From an uncultured Gemmiger sp. (GTDB lineage: Bacteria; Bacillota; Clostridia; Oscillospirales; Ruminococcaceae), in assembly GCA_944388135.1 (NCBI GenBank), contig CALXHP010000014.1:1-35998 (forward strand): 35,998 nucleotides of DNA, written 5' to 3'. Made by a program: the position numbers and the translations under genes. Positions 8,751 through 17,982 of this stretch are shown here, piece after piece (the stretch's first letter is position 1; each line of letters begins with the position of its first letter). The notes beneath the pieces were generated by a model that was not told the DNA's origin, did no database searches, and worked only from the letters and a program-made list of their open reading frames with translations.

Positions 8751-9290
8751 TTAGTTAGCGAACGGAGCGCCCAGAGCTTTCAGCAGCTCCTTGGCTTCCT
8801 CGTCGGTCTTGGCGGTGGTGACGAAGCAGATATCCATGCCGCGGATGGCGTCGACCTTGTCGAAGTCAATCTCGGGGAAGATGATCTGTTCCTTCAGGCC
8901 GAAGGCGTAGTTGCCGCGGCCGTCGAAGGAGTTGCCGTTAATGCCGCGGAAGTCACGAACACGGGGCAGAGCCACGTTGAACAGACGATCCACGAACTCG
9001 TACATACGCTCACCACGCAGGGTGACCTTGGCGCCGATGGGCATGCCCTGGCGCAGCTTGAAGTTTGCAACGCTCTTCTTGGCCTTGCAGACAACAGCCT
9101 TCTGGCCGGTGATCTGGCCCAGGTCGGAGATGATGGCATCGATGACCTTGGCGTTCTCTTTGGCTTCGCCGGCGGCAACATTGATGATGACCTTATCCAG
9201 CTTGGGGATCTGCATAACGCTCTTGTAGCCGAACTTCTTGTTCAGGGCCGGAGCGATCTCGTTGACATACTGTTCTTTCAAACGTGCCAT
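8751..9290 (-). CDS. rplE: 50S ribosomal protein L5
   Basis: 179-residue L5, which binds 5S rRNA and contacts the P-site tRNA from the central protuberance. Family blocks include [36 protein letters not shown] and the C-terminal [22 protein letters not shown]. It follows rplX by 14 nt with a GGAGG site. Ordinary length. Confidence 0.98.
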   Translation of the reverse strand: MARLKEQYVNEIAPALNKKFGYKSVMQIPKLDKVIINVAAGEAKENAKVIDAIISDLGQITGQKAVVCKAKKSVANFKLRQGMPIGAKVTLRGERMYEFVDRLFNVALPRVRDFRGINGNSFDGRGNYAFGLKEQIIFPEIDFDKVDAIRGMDICFVTTAKTDEEAKELLKALGAPFAN

Positions 9291-9304
9291 TGTGTACTCC
9301 TCCC

Positions 9305-9619
9305 TTACAGTTCAGCGCCGCACTTGCGGCAGATGCGGACGTTCTTGCCGTCCTTGATGGAATGGGCAACGCGGGTGGGCTTGCCGCACTTGGGGCAGAC
9401 AGGCTGCACCTTGCAGGCGTAGATAGCGCCCTCGGCCTTGACAATGCCGCCCTGCTCACCCTGACGGCGAGGCTTGACGTGCTTGGTGACCATGTTCAGG
9501 CCCTCGACGATGACCTTGCCCTCTTTCGGGGAAGTCTGCAGGACCTTGCCGGTCTTGCCCTTGTCCTTGCCGGAGATGATCATGACGTTGTCGCCGGTTT
9601 TAACATGAAGATTGTTCAT
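9305..9619 (-). CDS. rplX: 50S ribosomal protein L24 with zinc ribbon
   Basis: 104-residue L24, a 50S assembly initiator at the exit tunnel. The KOW motif region is [18 protein letters not shown] (9-26). The C-terminal part carries two CxxC pairs, C75/C78 (VCPKCGKPT) and C97/C100 (ICRKCGAEL), forming a likely zinc ribbon that many L24 proteins have lost. It follows rplN by 16 nt. Confidence 0.97.
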   Translation of the reverse strand: MNNLHVKTGDNVMIISGKDKGKTGKVLQTSPKEGKVIVEGLNMVTKHVKPRRQGEQGGIVKAEGAIYACKVQPVCPKCGKPTRVAHSIKDGKNVRICRKCGAEL

Positions 9620-9635
9620 TCTTATTAAAACCTCC

Positions 9636-10004
9636 TTACAGCGATTCGGGAGCCAGGCTCAGGATCTTGGTGAAGCCGGCGTCGCGCAGCTCACGCGCCA
9701 CAGGTCCAAAGATACGAGTGCCCTTGGGGCTCTTGTCGGCCATGACGATGACGGCAGCGTTCTCATCGAAACGGATGTAGGAACCGTCGTCACGGCGCAG
9801 GCCATGCTTGCTACGGACGATGACGGCCTTGACCACGTCGCCCTTCTTCACGGTACCACCGGGAGCAGCCTTCTTGACGCTGCAAACCACGATGTCACCG
9901 ATGTTTGCGTATCTCTTGCGGGTACCGCCCAGTACACGGAAGCACATTAACTCCTTGGCACCGGTATTGTCGGCCACTTTGAGATAAGTTTGCATCTGAA
10001 CCAT
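9636..10004 (-). CDS. rplN: 50S ribosomal protein L14
   Basis: 122-residue L14 at the subunit interface, a contact for ribosome-silencing factors. It begins [20 protein letters not shown], matching the family, and ends [19 protein letters not shown]. The spacer to rpsQ is 33 nt with an AGGAGG site. Ordinary. Confidence 0.98.
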   Translation of the reverse strand: MVQMQTYLKVADNTGAKELMCFRVLGGTRKRYANIGDIVVCSVKKAAPGGTVKKGDVVKAVIVRSKHGLRRDDGSYIRFDENAAVIVMADKSPKGTRIFGPVARELRDAGFTKILSLAPESL

Positions 10005-10037
10005 CTTTCAGGTCCTCCTTTCAAAGTACCAGGCTGA

Positions 10038-10292
10038 TTATTTCGCTTTCTCGATGATCTTGACCAGGCGCCAGTTGACGTCCTTGGAGAGTTTGCGGGT
10101 CTCCATGATCTCGACGCGGTCGCCGATGCCGGCTTCGTTGTTCTCGTCATGGGCCTTGAACTTCTTGGTGCGCTTCAAGATCTTCTTGTACAGAGGGTGC
10201 TGGACGCTGTCCTTGACGGCGACGACGATGGTCTTGTCCATCTTGTCGGAGACAACAGTGCCCACACGGGTCTTTCTCAGATTACGTTCCAT
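10038..10292 (-). CDS. rpsQ: 30S ribosomal protein S17
   Basis: 84-residue OB-fold S17, a primary 16S rRNA binder in the 30S body. It begins [20 protein letters not shown] and contains [19 protein letters not shown] and [14 protein letters not shown]. It lies 15 nt after rpmC. Ordinary. Confidence 0.98.
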   Translation of the reverse strand: MERNLRKTRVGTVVSDKMDKTIVVAVKDSVQHPLYKKILKRTKKFKAHDENNEAGIGDRVEIMETRKLSKDVNWRLVKIIEKAK

Positions 10293-10307
10293 GTTTTACC
10301 CTCCCTC

Positions 10308-10505
10308 TTACGCGTTTTTGGCATTCTTCTCGGCCAGGACGGTCATCACGCGGGCGATGTCCTTCTTCACGGTCTCGATCCGAATGGGGTTGTCCAACTG
10401 GTTGATGGCGTGCTGAAAGCGCAGGTTGAAGAGTTCGGCCTTCAGGTCCTTGAGCTGCTTGTTCAGCTCGACATCGGTCATTTCGCGCAGTTCAGTGGCT
10501 TTCAT
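10308..10505 (-). CDS. rpmC: 50S ribosomal protein L29
   Basis: 65-residue helical L29 near the tunnel exit, part of the docking site for trigger factor and SRP. Motifs: [18 protein letters not shown] and [16 protein letters not shown]. The ATG overlaps the rplP TGA as ATGA (10502-10505), indicating translational coupling. Confidence 0.97.
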   Translation of the reverse strand: MKATELREMTDVELNKQLKDLKAELFNLRFQHAINQLDNPIRIETVKKDIARVMTVLAEKNAKNA

Positions 10506-10942
10506 TCAGCGTCACCCTCCTTTACAGTGTCAAGGCCTTCGCGCTTGACGAATTTGCAGCGGACCGGCAGCTTGTGGCTGGCCAGACGCAGGGCCTCGCG
10601 GGCAGTCTCCTCGCTGACGTCAGCCAGCTCGAAGAGCACGCGGCCCGGCTTCACAACGGCTACCCAGTACTCCGGGCTGCCTTTACCGGAACCCATTCGA
10701 GTGCCGGCGGGCTTTTCAGTAACAGGCTTGTCGGGGAAGATCTTGATCCAGACCTTGCCGCCACGCTTGATATAACGGGTCATGGCAACACGGGCCGCCT
10801 CGATCTGGTTGGAGGTGATCCAGGCCGGCTCCAGTGCGATCAGGCCGTAATCGCCCTGATTCACCTTGTTGCCGCGCATGGCCTTGCCGGTCATGCGGCC
10901 GCGCTGGACGCGGCGGTACTTAACACGTTTCGGCAGTAACAT
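10502..10942 (-). CDS. rplP: 50S ribosomal protein L16
   Basis: 146-residue L16 that stabilises A-site tRNA on the 50S. The correct start at 10942 gives [17 protein letters not shown]; the longer reading to 11011 lies inside rpsC. The ATG overlaps the rpsC TAA by one base (TAATG). Core motif: [20 protein letters not shown] and [18 protein letters not shown]. Its stop overlaps rpmC by 4 nt. Confidence 0.98.
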   Translation of the reverse strand: MLLPKRVKYRRVQRGRMTGKAMRGNKVNQGDYGLIALEPAWITSNQIEAARVAMTRYIKRGGKVWIKIFPDKPVTEKPAGTRMGSGKGSPEYWVAVVKPGRVLFELADVSEETAREALRLASHKLPVRCKFVKREGLDTVKEGDAE

Positions 10943-11646
10943 TACTGTTTGCCTCCTTCCTTCTTGGCGGGGGCTTTGGCGCCCTTCAGGATCTCGCCTT
11001 TGTAGATCCAAACCTTGACGCCAACCTTACCATAGGTGGTGTTGGCCTCGGCGAAGCCGTAATCGATGTCGGCGCGCAGAGTCTGCAGGGGGATGGTGCC
11101 CTCATGGTAGCTCTCGGTGCGGGCGATATCGGCACCGGCCAGACGGCCGGAGCAGGTCACCTTGATACCCTTGGCCGGCGTAGCGCTGCGGTCACGGGGC
11201 TGCATGGCGTTGCGGATGGCCTGCTTCATAGCGCGGCGGAACGCGATGCGGCGCTCCAGCTGGGAAGCAACATCCTCAGCAACCAGCTGAGCATTGGTGG
11301 TGGTGCCCTTGACTTCGATGATGTTCAGGTTCACAGCCTTGCCGGTGAGCTTGGCAAGCTGCTTTTCCAGCTTGGCGCTCTCAGCGCCGCCCTTGCCGAT
11401 AACGATGCCCGGCTTCGCGCAGAAGACGTTGACCTTCACGCGGGGAGCACCGGTCTGGCTGTCGACGGTACGCTCGATTTCGATCTTGGGAACGCCGGCA
11501 GCGTAGAGCTGCTTCTTCAGGGTCTTGCGGATCTTGTGATCCTCGACCAGGGTGTCGCCGAATGCCTGCTTAGAGGTAAACCAGCGGCTGTCCCAATCTT
11601 TAATGACACCCACGCGCATGCCGTGGGGATTGACTTTCTGGCCCAT
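10942..11646 (-). CDS. rpsC: 30S ribosomal protein S3
   Basis: 234-residue S3 at the mRNA entry channel. The KH domain contains the GxxG-type loop in [20 protein letters not shown] (about residues 78-97). The C-terminal domain includes [16 protein letters not shown] and the tail is basic and lysine-rich. It follows rplV by 12 nt. Ordinary. Confidence 0.98.
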   Translation of the reverse strand: MGQKVNPHGMRVGVIKDWDSRWFTSKQAFGDTLVEDHKIRKTLKKQLYAAGVPKIEIERTVDSQTGAPRVKVNVFCAKPGIVIGKGGAESAKLEKQLAKLTGKAVNLNIIEVKGTTTNAQLVAEDVASQLERRIAFRRAMKQAIRNAMQPRDRSATPAKGIKVTCSGRLAGADIARTESYHEGTIPLQTLRADIDYGFAEANTTYGKVGVKVWIYKGEILKGAKAPAKKEGGKQ

Positions 11647-11658
11647 TTGTTTACCTCC

Positions 11659-11994
11659 TTACTCTTTCTCTTTCAGCACGACCGTCATGTGGCTGGTGCG
11701 CTTGAGGATGCGGTACGCACGGCCATGGTCGCGCGGCATGATGCGCTTGAGCGTGGGGCCGGGGCAGACATAGCATTCTGCGACGTACAGGTTGTTGCGG
11801 TCCATTTGGAAATTGTTTTCCGCGTTCGCGGCGGCAGAGTTCACCAGTTTGAGAAGGGGCTCGCAGGCGGCCTTCGGGGTGTACTGCAGGATAGCCAGCG
11901 CTTCGTCCAGGGGTTTGTTACGGATGAGGTCCATCACGATCGAAACCTTGCGGGGACTAATGCGGGCGTAACGGAGAATTGCCCGTGCTTCCAT
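11659..11994 (-). CDS. rplV: 50S ribosomal protein L22
   Basis: 111-residue L22, whose hairpin lines the peptide exit tunnel and is a site of macrolide-resistance mutations. Motifs: [30 protein letters not shown] and the tunnel hairpin near [18 protein letters not shown] (about 80-97). It follows rpsS by 17 nt. Confidence 0.98.
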   Translation of the reverse strand: MEARAILRYARISPRKVSIVMDLIRNKPLDEALAILQYTPKAACEPLLKLVNSAAANAENNFQMDRNNLYVAECYVCPGPTLKRIMPRDHGRAYRILKRTSHMTVVLKEKE

Positions 11995-12011
11995 TCGATG
12001 TTCCTCCTCTC

Positions 12012-12287
12012 TTATTTGCCAGCGGTCTTGCCGCCGCCGTGGCCGGTGAACTTGCGGGTGGGAGCAAACTCACCCAGCTTGTGACCGACCATGTCCTCGG
12101 TAACGTATACGGGCACATGCTTGCGGCCGTCATGAACGGCGAAGGTGTGACCGACGAACTCGGGGAAGATGGTGGAGGAACGGCTCCAGGTCTTCACGAC
12201 GCTCTTCTTGCCGCTCTCGTTCATGGCCTCGACCTTTTTCATCAGGGAAGGCAGAACGTAAGGGCCCTTCTTGGTGCTTCTAGACAT
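12012..12287 (-). CDS. rpsS: 30S ribosomal protein S19
   Basis: 91-residue S19 of the 30S head, partner of S13. Motifs: [19 protein letters not shown] and [32 protein letters not shown]. It follows rplB by 16 nt with a GGGAGG site. Ordinary. Confidence 0.98.
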   Translation of the reverse strand: MSRSTKKGPYVLPSLMKKVEAMNESGKKSVVKTWSRSSTIFPEFVGHTFAVHDGRKHVPVYVTEDMVGHKLGEFAPTRKFTGHGGGKTAGK

Positions 12288-12303
12288 TGTTCAATTACCT
12301 CCC

Positions 12304-13134
12304 TTAGCCATTGGCGCGCTTGACGATGAACTTGTCGCTGCGTGCCTTGTGTTTGCGGGTCTTCAGGCCCAGAGCGGGCTTGCCCCACGGAGTACGCGGG
12401 CTGGAATGACCAACCGGGGCGCGGCCCTCGCCGCCGCCGTGCGGGTGATCGCAGGGGTTCATGACGGAACCACGGCTGCCGGGACGGACGCCCATGTGGC
12501 GCTTGCGGCCGGCCTTGCCCAGGTTGACGTTCTCATGGTCCAGGTTGGAAACCACACCGATGGTGGCGATGCAGTTCAGACGAACGTTGCGCATCTCACC
12601 GGAGGGCAGACGAACCAGAGCGTAGCCATTCTCCTTGGCCATCAGCTGAGCCATAACGCCAGCGGAACGGACCAGCTGGCCGCCCTTGCCGGGGTAGAGC
12701 TCGATGTTGTGGATCATGGTACCGACGGGGATGTTCTCGAAGGGCAGAGCGTTGCCGGGCTTGATGTCGGCGTTGGGGCCGGCCATGATCTTGTCGCCGA
12801 CCTTCAGGCCATCGGGAGCCAGGATGTAGCTCTTGACGCCGTCCTCGTACTCCACCAGAGCGATGAAGGCGGAACGGTTGGGATCGTATTCCAGCGTCTT
12901 GACGGTGGCGGGGACATCAAACTTGTTGCGCTTGAAGTCGATGACACGGTACTTGACACGGTTGCCGCCGCCGTGATGACGGACGGTGATCTTGCCGGTG
13001 TTGTTGCGGCCGGCATGCTTTTTCTTGGACTCGAGCAGGCTGCGCTCCGGCTCAACCTTGGACAGCACGCTGTAGTCGGTAACAGTCATGCCACGGCGGC
13101 CGGGGGTAGTCGGCTTGTACTTTTTAATAGCCAT
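12304..13134 (-). CDS. rplB: 50S ribosomal protein L2
   Basis: 276-residue L2 required for subunit joining and peptidyl-transferase activity. Family blocks: [30 protein letters not shown], and the C-terminal [19 protein letters not shown] with its essential histidine. The gene is preceded by a 101-nt spacer after rplW containing three tandem hairpins, unusual in an otherwise tightly packed operon. Confidence 0.98.
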   Translation of the reverse strand: MAIKKYKPTTPGRRGMTVTDYSVLSKVEPERSLLESKKKHAGRNNTGKITVRHHGGGNRVKYRVIDFKRNKFDVPATVKTLEYDPNRSAFIALVEYEDGVKSYILAPDGLKVGDKIMAGPNADIKPGNALPFENIPVGTMIHNIELYPGKGGQLVRSAGVMAQLMAKENGYALVRLPSGEMRNVRLNCIATIGVVSNLDHENVNLGKAGRKRHMGVRPGSRGSVMNPCDHPHGGGEGRAPVGHSSPRTPWGKPALGLKTRKHKARSDKFIVKRANG

Positions 13135-13235
13135 GATGTTCTCCTTATTGTTATCTTATGAATTTTTATCGGGGTCATATCCCCATAAGCGAACCCCTCG
13201 GCGGGGTTCTTAACGGCAGGAGACCTGCCGGGTCA
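13135..13235 (-). promoter_or_regulatory. Triple-hairpin spacer rplW-rplB
   Basis: Three hairpins follow each other between the rplW stop and the rplB start. First in transcription order is 13214-13230 (7-bp stem CGGCAGG/CCTGCCG, loop of 3). Second is 13191-13209 (7-bp stem GAACCCC/GGGGTTC, loop of 5). Third is 13166-13188 (TTAT-GGGG paired with CCCC-ATAA with one bulged base). None is followed by a U tract. An mRNA processing, stability or translational-control role is inferred; no known family was recognised. Confidence 0.5.
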
Positions 13236-13529
13236 TCAGACCATGCTGTTGAAGAACTCGATCTCCTTGGAGTCGGGAGTCAGGGTCACGATGGCCTTCT
13301 TGCTCTTGGCAGTGTAGCCGGCGTGCATGCCCTGGCGGCGATAGCGGCCGCGCACGGAGATGGTGTTGACCTTGGCGACCTTGACGCCGAACAGCTCTTC
13401 CACTGCCTTGGCGATGTCGATCTTGGTGGCGTCGGTGGCAACCTTGAAGGTGTACTTCTTATCGGCCAGACCAGCCATGGAGTTCTCGGTGATGACGGGG
13501 GCGAGAACGATGTCCTGTGCGAATTTCAT
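13236..13529 (-). CDS. rplW: 50S ribosomal protein L23
   Basis: 97-residue L23 at the tunnel exit, the docking point for trigger factor and SRP. Motifs: MKFAQDIVLAPVITENSM and VNTISVRGRYRRQGMHAGY. The ATG at 13529 overlaps the rplD stop as TGATG; a GTG one codon upstream (13532) is equally well placed behind GAGGAGG and cannot be excluded. Either way it is coupled to rplD. Confidence 0.97.
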   Translation of the reverse strand: MKFAQDIVLAPVITENSMAGLADKKYTFKVATDATKIDIAKAVEELFGVKVAKVNTISVRGRYRRQGMHAGYTAKSKKAIVTLTPDSKEIEFFNSMV

Positions 13530-14149
13530 CACGCATATACCTCCTCAAGTTTCTTGGCGGCGTCCAGGCTGAGGATCAGCTTGTCGGCGTTGACCACGTC
13601 GTAGGTGTTGACGCCGGTCGCGGCGGTCTTGACACCGGGGATGTTGGCGGCGCTCTTGACGAACTTGGCGTCCAGAGCATCGTTGACGATCAGGTTCTTC
13701 TTGCCGGCGCCCACAGCAGCCAGGAAAGCAACCACGGTCTTGGTCTTGTACTCGTCAGCGGCGATCTTGTCCACGATGATCAGGTTGCCGTTGGCAGCCT
13801 TGTCAGACAGGGCGCTGAGCAGAGCCAGGCGCTTGACCTTCTTGTTGATGGTGTAGTAGTAGCTGCGGGGCTTGGGGCCGAGGGCAACACCACCGTGAGT
13901 CCACTGGGGAGCGCGGATAGAACCCTGGCGAGCATGGCCGGTGCCCTTCTGGCGCCAAGGCTTCTTGCCGCCGCCGCGGACTTCCTTGCGGATCTTGGTG
14001 TTCTGGGTGCCCTGGCGCTGGTTGGCCAGGAAGTTGACGACTGCCTCGTGGACAGCCTTCTCGTTCGGGGTGATACCGAACACGGCGTCGGAAAGCTCAA
14101 CGGTGGAAACCTTCTTGCCGTTCATATCGACGACATCAAACTGTGCCAT
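13529..14149 (-). CDS. rplD: 50S ribosomal protein L4
   Basis: 206-residue L4, which lines the exit tunnel and in E. coli represses the S10 operon. The extended loop with RGGGKKPWRQKGTGHARQGS (about 61-80) and the following SIRAPQWTHGGVALGPKPR are typical. It follows rplC by 14 nt and overlaps rplW. It is the obvious candidate autoregulator for the structured leaders upstream, though that is not shown here. Confidence 0.98.
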   Translation of the reverse strand: MAQFDVVDMNGKKVSTVELSDAVFGITPNEKAVHEAVVNFLANQRQGTQNTKIRKEVRGGGKKPWRQKGTGHARQGSIRAPQWTHGGVALGPKPRSYYYTINKKVKRLALLSALSDKAANGNLIIVDKIAADEYKTKTVVAFLAAVGAGKKNLIVNDALDAKFVKSAANIPGVKTAATGVNTYDVVNADKLILSLDAAKKLEEVYA

Positions 14150-14163
14150 TGTGTTTTCCTCCT

Positions 14164-14796
<633 letters not shown>

Positions 14797-14961
14797 TGTT
14801 TTGTCCTCCTGTAAAGGTTATTGGTTGGTGGTTTCCCATCAACATGACCTCTCCGCTGTAGGGTTCACAGCGAGATTGGCGTTTTCGATTCTCACATCGG
14901 GTGCCGGCGGTTCGCAGATCACGGCTGCGCGTACCGGCGTATTATAATGTAAGAGATTCGA
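14797..14961 (-). promoter_or_regulatory. Structured intercistronic RNA rpsJ-rplC
   Basis: 165 nt between rpsJ and rplC folds well by eye. Immediately after the rpsJ stop, a composite helix closes 14885-14961 (TCGA/TCGA, TCTC/GAGA and ACAT/ATGT with small defects). It encloses GCCGG/CCGGC (14934-14938 with 14903-14907) and CGCAG/CTGCG (14925-14929 with 14913-14917). Next comes a CGCTGT/ACAGCG hairpin (14854-14872). Last is a GNRA-capped hairpin, TGG-GAAA-CCA with GTTG/CAAC (14824-14843), just before the rplC ribosome site. A TATAAT at 14941-14946 has no good -35 at 16-18 nt. Probably an r-protein control element; no known family recognised. Confidence 0.6.
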
Positions 14962-15273
14962 TCACAGCTTGATCTCGATGTCAACGCCCGCGGGGAGCTG
15001 CAGGCTCATGAGAGCCTCAACCGTCTTGTTGGACGGCTTCAGAATGTCGATCAGACGCTTGTGGGTGCGGGTCTCGAACTGCTCACGGCTGTCCTTGTAC
15101 TTGTGGACAGCGCGCAGGATCGTGACGATCTCCTTGTCGGTGGGCAGGGGGATCGGGCCGGACACGCGGGCGCCAGTGCGCTTTGCGGTCTCCACGATCT
15201 TCTGTGCTGCAGCATCGATCAGGGATGCATCATAGCTCTTCAACCGAATTCTGATTTTCTCTTTGACTGCCAT
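14962..15273 (-). CDS. rpsJ: 30S ribosomal protein S10
   Basis: 103-residue S10 (NusE), part of the 30S head and of antitermination complexes with NusB. Motifs: [20 protein letters not shown] and the loop [27 protein letters not shown]. It is the first gene of the superoperon with AGGAGGCG upstream of its ATG and a long structured leader. Confidence 0.98.
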   Translation of the reverse strand: MAVKEKIRIRLKSYDASLIDAAAQKIVETAKRTGARVSGPIPLPTDKEIVTILRAVHKYKDSREQFETRTHKRLIDILKPSNKTVEALMSLQLPAGVDIEIKL

Positions 15274-15611
15274 TGCTTTCGCCTCCTAATAAAATTTGTG
15301 CCTTAGGCGAGCCGATAAACCACACACGTTTCCGGGCGTTCAACTTTCTCGCATGACAAAATCCGGTGAACCGTTTTGCACAGTTCTCCCGGAAAGAATC
15401 ATCACAAAGTCAGTCGAACATTGGTCCGTACCGCAGAATGCAGCGACGTACATATCCCTTTGTTTCCGTAATTCTTTCGCCCGGTTCTAAGATCGGACAT
15501 ACTCCGCGGAAAAACCCGTCTGCCTATTGGCGGACGGCAACCTCCCGCATCAACGCATATCGCGGCTTGCGCAGAACGCTTGTAGCATTCCGCCCAAGCC
15601 TTTCGCAGCCG
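15274..15611 (-). promoter_or_regulatory. S10 operon 5' leader
   Basis: About 340 nt of untranslated leader between the predicted transcription start and rpsJ, covering most of a gene-free stretch. It contains a long hairpin at 15564-15600 (GGCTTG/CAAGCC plus a 9-bp inner stem with a five-base loop), a terminator-like hairpin at 15510-15537 (separate entry), and a hairpin at 15363-15392 (CCGG/CCGG with GAACTG/CGGTTC). A 75-codon reading frame across it starts upstream of the transcription start and is not a gene. Control by an r-protein is inferred from position only. Confidence 0.55.
15510..15537 (-). terminator. Attenuator-like hairpin in S10 leader
   Basis: In the transcript, CCGTC-C-GCC pairs with GGC-A-GACGG around an AATA loop, and the stem is followed by GTTTTT. 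That is the shape of a weak intrinsic terminator (five U residues) about 75 nt into the leader. It may be an attenuation point for the superoperon rather than a full terminator. Confidence 0.45.
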
Positions 15612-15617
15612 AGAATG

Positions 15618-15646
15618 ATTATAGCACACGTTTCCCGGCGTTGCAA
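15618..15646 (-). promoter_or_regulatory. Promoter of the S10-spc-alpha superoperon
   Basis: Housekeeping-sigma promoter on the minus strand: -35 TTGCAA (15641-15646), exactly 17 nt, -10 TATAAT (15618-15623). The ~45 bases upstream are A/T-tract rich (runs of A and T around 15650-15690), resembling an UP element. Transcription would begin near 15611. Confidence 0.85.
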
Positions 15647-15718
15647 GTGTTTTTTGGGCGATTTTCTAAATTTTTTTGAAAAAATTCTGCGTTTTGCCGA
15701 AAGAAGATCTTCCCTGAC

Positions 15719-16699
15719 TCAGAAGGGCGGATTGGTGGTTCCCACCCGCCAACCGTCCTCTGTTTCCACCACCACGGTGGGCGCATAGTAGAGTCTTCCC
15801 TCTCCTTCCGGCAGCGGTTCTCCCAGATCATCGGTGACGATCACACAGACCCCCCCAAACTGCAGGCTGCCGTCCGGCAGGACCTGGGGTTCGGTGTAGG
15901 TATACCCGGACTGGGGGATGATGCTGTCATAGGGATACCCCGCGATGAGCAGCGTGCCCCCTGTGCCTTCCCGATAGTATGCGGTGCCCTCCCCTGCCCC
16001 TTCATCGGACAGCGGCTGGAGCAGTTCCGACAGCGCCGCCGGTGTATAGATGGTTTCAAAATACGCCTCGGCTTCCGAGAAAGTCGTAAAGCGTTGGCTG
16101 GCCATCACTTGCCGGTAGTCGTCCGACTCAGAGGATTCGCAGGTAAAGCCCTGGCCTTCGGCCTCGGCATTATAATAGGAAAGAGCCAACGCCTCGGCTG
16201 CTTCCCGGGGCAGTGCAGCGGGCAGCGGATACTGCCGTTCCTGATAAGGCTCCGGCATGCCCGGCACCGTGACCGTCGCCAGGATTTCCTCCGTCTGCGG
16301 GATGGCATAGTCCTCCGAGAGCAACAGCTCGCTGGTGTCAGATTGCAGGGTCCCATCCGCCGCTTCGGTGACCTGGGGGTTCAGCGCTCGCAGTTCCGCC
16401 TCGGCAAAGCCGGTCTCCTCTGCCAGGGCCGCCCACGTCTTGCCCCACCAGTTTCCTTTATAATAAAGGGGCAATGTCGCCTGTGGGATGGGACTGCCGT
16501 CCCGCAGGCTGGCTGTGTAGGTATCGTCGAAGGAGACTTGCTCCTGCCAGGCGGTGCCGGCCTGCTCCGGCGTGGCGTCGGGAGCCCCTGTGGCGGCCGG
16601 CGTCTCTGTGGGCAAAGCCTCCGAGGCCGTTGATTGCGCCGGAGCACAGGCTGTCAACAGCAAAAGCGCCAACGGGGCTGCATACCATTTTTTCTGCAT
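15719..16699 (-). CDS. Lipoprotein with LysM-like and IseA-like regions
   Basis: 326-residue predicted lipoprotein. A signal peptide ends in the lipobox LLTAC (cysteine 18), followed by a Thr/Pro/Ala-rich linker to about 50. Residues ~79-135 (WWGKTWAALAEETGFAEAEL, then RALNP and later YAIP) resemble a degenerate LysM module. Residues ~200-326 (FSEAEAYFETIYTPAALSEL and the beta-rich remainder ending DGWRVGTTNPPF) resemble the IseA family of DL-endopeptidase inhibitors. It probably acts at the cell wall, perhaps tempering peptidoglycan hydrolases; this is inferred from pattern similarity without a search. Ribosome site GGAGG precedes the ATG. Confidence 0.7.
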   Translation of the reverse strand: MQKKWYAAPLALLLLTACAPAQSTASEALPTETPAATGAPDATPEQAGTAWQEQVSFDDTYTASLRDGSPIPQATLPLYYKGNWWGKTWAALAEETGFAEAELRALNPQVTEAADGTLQSDTSELLLSEDYAIPQTEEILATVTVPGMPEPYQERQYPLPAALPREAAEALALSYYNAEAEGQGFTCESSESDDYRQVMASQRFTTFSEAEAYFETIYTPAALSELLQPLSDEGAGEGTAYYREGTGGTLLIAGYPYDSIIPQSGYTYTEPQVLPDGSLQFGGVCVIVTDDLGEPLPEGEGRLYYAPTVVVETEDGWRVGTTNPPF

Positions 16700-16761
16700 T
16701 ACAACACCTCCTGTACGATGTTCCGTTGCTTTTTAAATACAAATCGTATTTTTGTTTGTAT

Positions 16762-16767
16762 ATTATA
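16762..16767 (-). promoter_or_regulatory. Possible -10 box upstream of the IseA-like gene
   Basis: TATAAT on the minus strand, about 63 nt upstream of the ATG at 16699, in an A/T-rich stretch. No convincing -35 lies 16-18 nt further upstream, so this is a tentative promoter element. Confidence 0.3.
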
Positions 16768-16802
16768 CGTTTTGTTCTTCATCTAGTGAGGCTTTGTAGG
16801 TT

Positions 16803-17879
16803 TCAGGCAGGCAGCTCGGTGTGATACCACTCGTCACCTTCCTTGACCAGAAGGGTCGTTCCCTCCCAGGCCACGCCGTCCTTCTCGCAGGGGATGACCT
16901 CCACACCATTTTCATCCAGCAGTCCCCAGCCATTGCCCCGACGCACTACGGCATAGCCATTTTGCAGAGGAGCACCGCTGACAGGCTCTTCGTCCGCCTT
17001 TGCAAAAGCGGTGGTGCAGATGGGGTCGTAGATGGCTTCGGTAGCCAGTTCGCCGCTGCGGTTCAGGTAGGCCCAGTTGCCGCCGGTTTCCACCGGAGCC
17101 AGGGCTTCGTCAAAGAACCACCCGGCCTTGTCCAGGTCTGCCGGATAAAGCGCCGTACCATCCCGGCAGATATACCACCACTTGACGGTCTGTCCGTCGT
17201 CGCGGGTTTCTTCCACCATCGGACCGGGCCAGCCCATTTCCGGACCGCCTTCCGGGTCCTCATGGGCAGAGTAAACCGGCAGGATATCCCCGAAGTAGTC
17301 CCAGCAGCCTTCTTCCATGGGCACCGCCCAGGCCGGCGTGCCACCCTGCAGATACCGCAGAGCCGACAGGTCTACCGATGTTGTATCCCGGCCCGGGGAA
17401 TCCAAATCGTAATAGAAGCTGTGCACAGACCCGCCGTGTGCCGCGCAAAGTGCTCCATCCCCGGCCGCCGTCATTTTTGCAGACAAGGCATCCAGTTCGT
17501 CCCAATTCCTGTATACATCCCAATGCCACTTCCGCATGGCACCGCAGACTGCCACCGGGCGCAGCGCTTCACAGGGAAGAACCTCGGTGCCATCCGCCCG
17601 CATCAGTCCCCAGAGGCCATCCCGGGACATGGTATAGTATCCCTCGCGCAATTCAGCCGCCTCGCTGCCCTCGCACACGATCATCCGGATCTCGTCGTAG
17701 TCCAGGCCCGGTTCCTCCGGCACAGGCGTTGCCGTCGGCGCAGGTTCCGGTGTTGGGGTGGTGACGACTTCCGATGCAGGTTCCGTTCCCGATTCCATGG
17801 CAGAATCCGGCGTTGCCGTGGGCACGGTGCAGCCTGCCAACAGAAGAGCGGCAGTCAATACAGGCATCATACGTTTCAT
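16803..17879 (-). CDS. WG-repeat lipoprotein
   Basis: 358-residue predicted lipoprotein with lipobox LLLAGC (cysteine 17) and a Thr/Pro/Glu linker to about 58. At least three WG-type beta repeats are visible: DGLWGLMRADGTEVLPCE (~87-104), GNWAYLNRSGELATEAIYDP in the C-terminal third, and NGWGLLDENGVEVIPCEK near the end. WG-repeat proteins are typically exported and of unknown binding partner. The gene has GGAGG upstream and follows the rqcH terminator, so it is probably transcribed from its own promoter. The next gene downstream is another lipoprotein. Confidence 0.78.
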   Translation of the reverse strand: MKRMMPVLTAALLLAGCTVPTATPDSAMESGTEPASEVVTTPTPEPAPTATPVPEEPGLDYDEIRMIVCEGSEAAELREGYYTMSRDGLWGLMRADGTEVLPCEALRPVAVCGAMRKWHWDVYRNWDELDALSAKMTAAGDGALCAAHGGSVHSFYYDLDSPGRDTTSVDLSALRYLQGGTPAWAVPMEEGCWDYFGDILPVYSAHEDPEGGPEMGWPGPMVEETRDDGQTVKWWYICRDGTALYPADLDKAGWFFDEALAPVETGGNWAYLNRSGELATEAIYDPICTTAFAKADEEPVSGAPLQNGYAVVRRGNGWGLLDENGVEVIPCEKDGVAWEGTTLLVKEGDEWYHTELPA

Positions 17880-17920
17880 GGATGTTCGCCTCCTTGCGAG
17901 AAATATTCGGTTTTTTCTTC

Positions 17921-17926
17921 AGTATA
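17921..17926 (-). promoter_or_regulatory. Possible -10 box for the WG-repeat lipoprotein
   Basis: TATACT on the minus strand, 42 nt upstream of the ATG. The -35 position falls within the rqcH terminator hairpin and matches the consensus poorly. Tentative. Confidence 0.3.
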
Positions 17927-17931
17927 CCACA

Positions 17932-17965
17932 AAAGCCACACACCGCACAGACGGCATGTGGCTTT
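17932..17965 (-). terminator. Terminator after rqcH
   Basis: Inverted repeat AAAGCCACA/TGTGGCTTT (9 bp, arms 17932-17940 and 17957-17965) with further pairing inside the loop, 17 nt after the rqcH stop. The following T tract is short (TTTTGT), so termination may be imperfect. Confidence 0.6.
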
Positions 17966-17982
17966 GTAATAAAATTTACAAC

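Noticed and set aside
14941-14946. TATAAT between rpsJ and rplC as an internal promoter
   Set aside because: No acceptable -35 at 16-18 nt (TTGACA is 32 nt away), and the bases form part of an RNA helix region. Kept only as a remark.
15402-15629. 75-codon minus-strand ORF in the S10 leader
   Set aside because: Its GTG start lies upstream of the predicted transcription start, inside the promoter, and there is no ribosome site. It is better explained as leader RNA.
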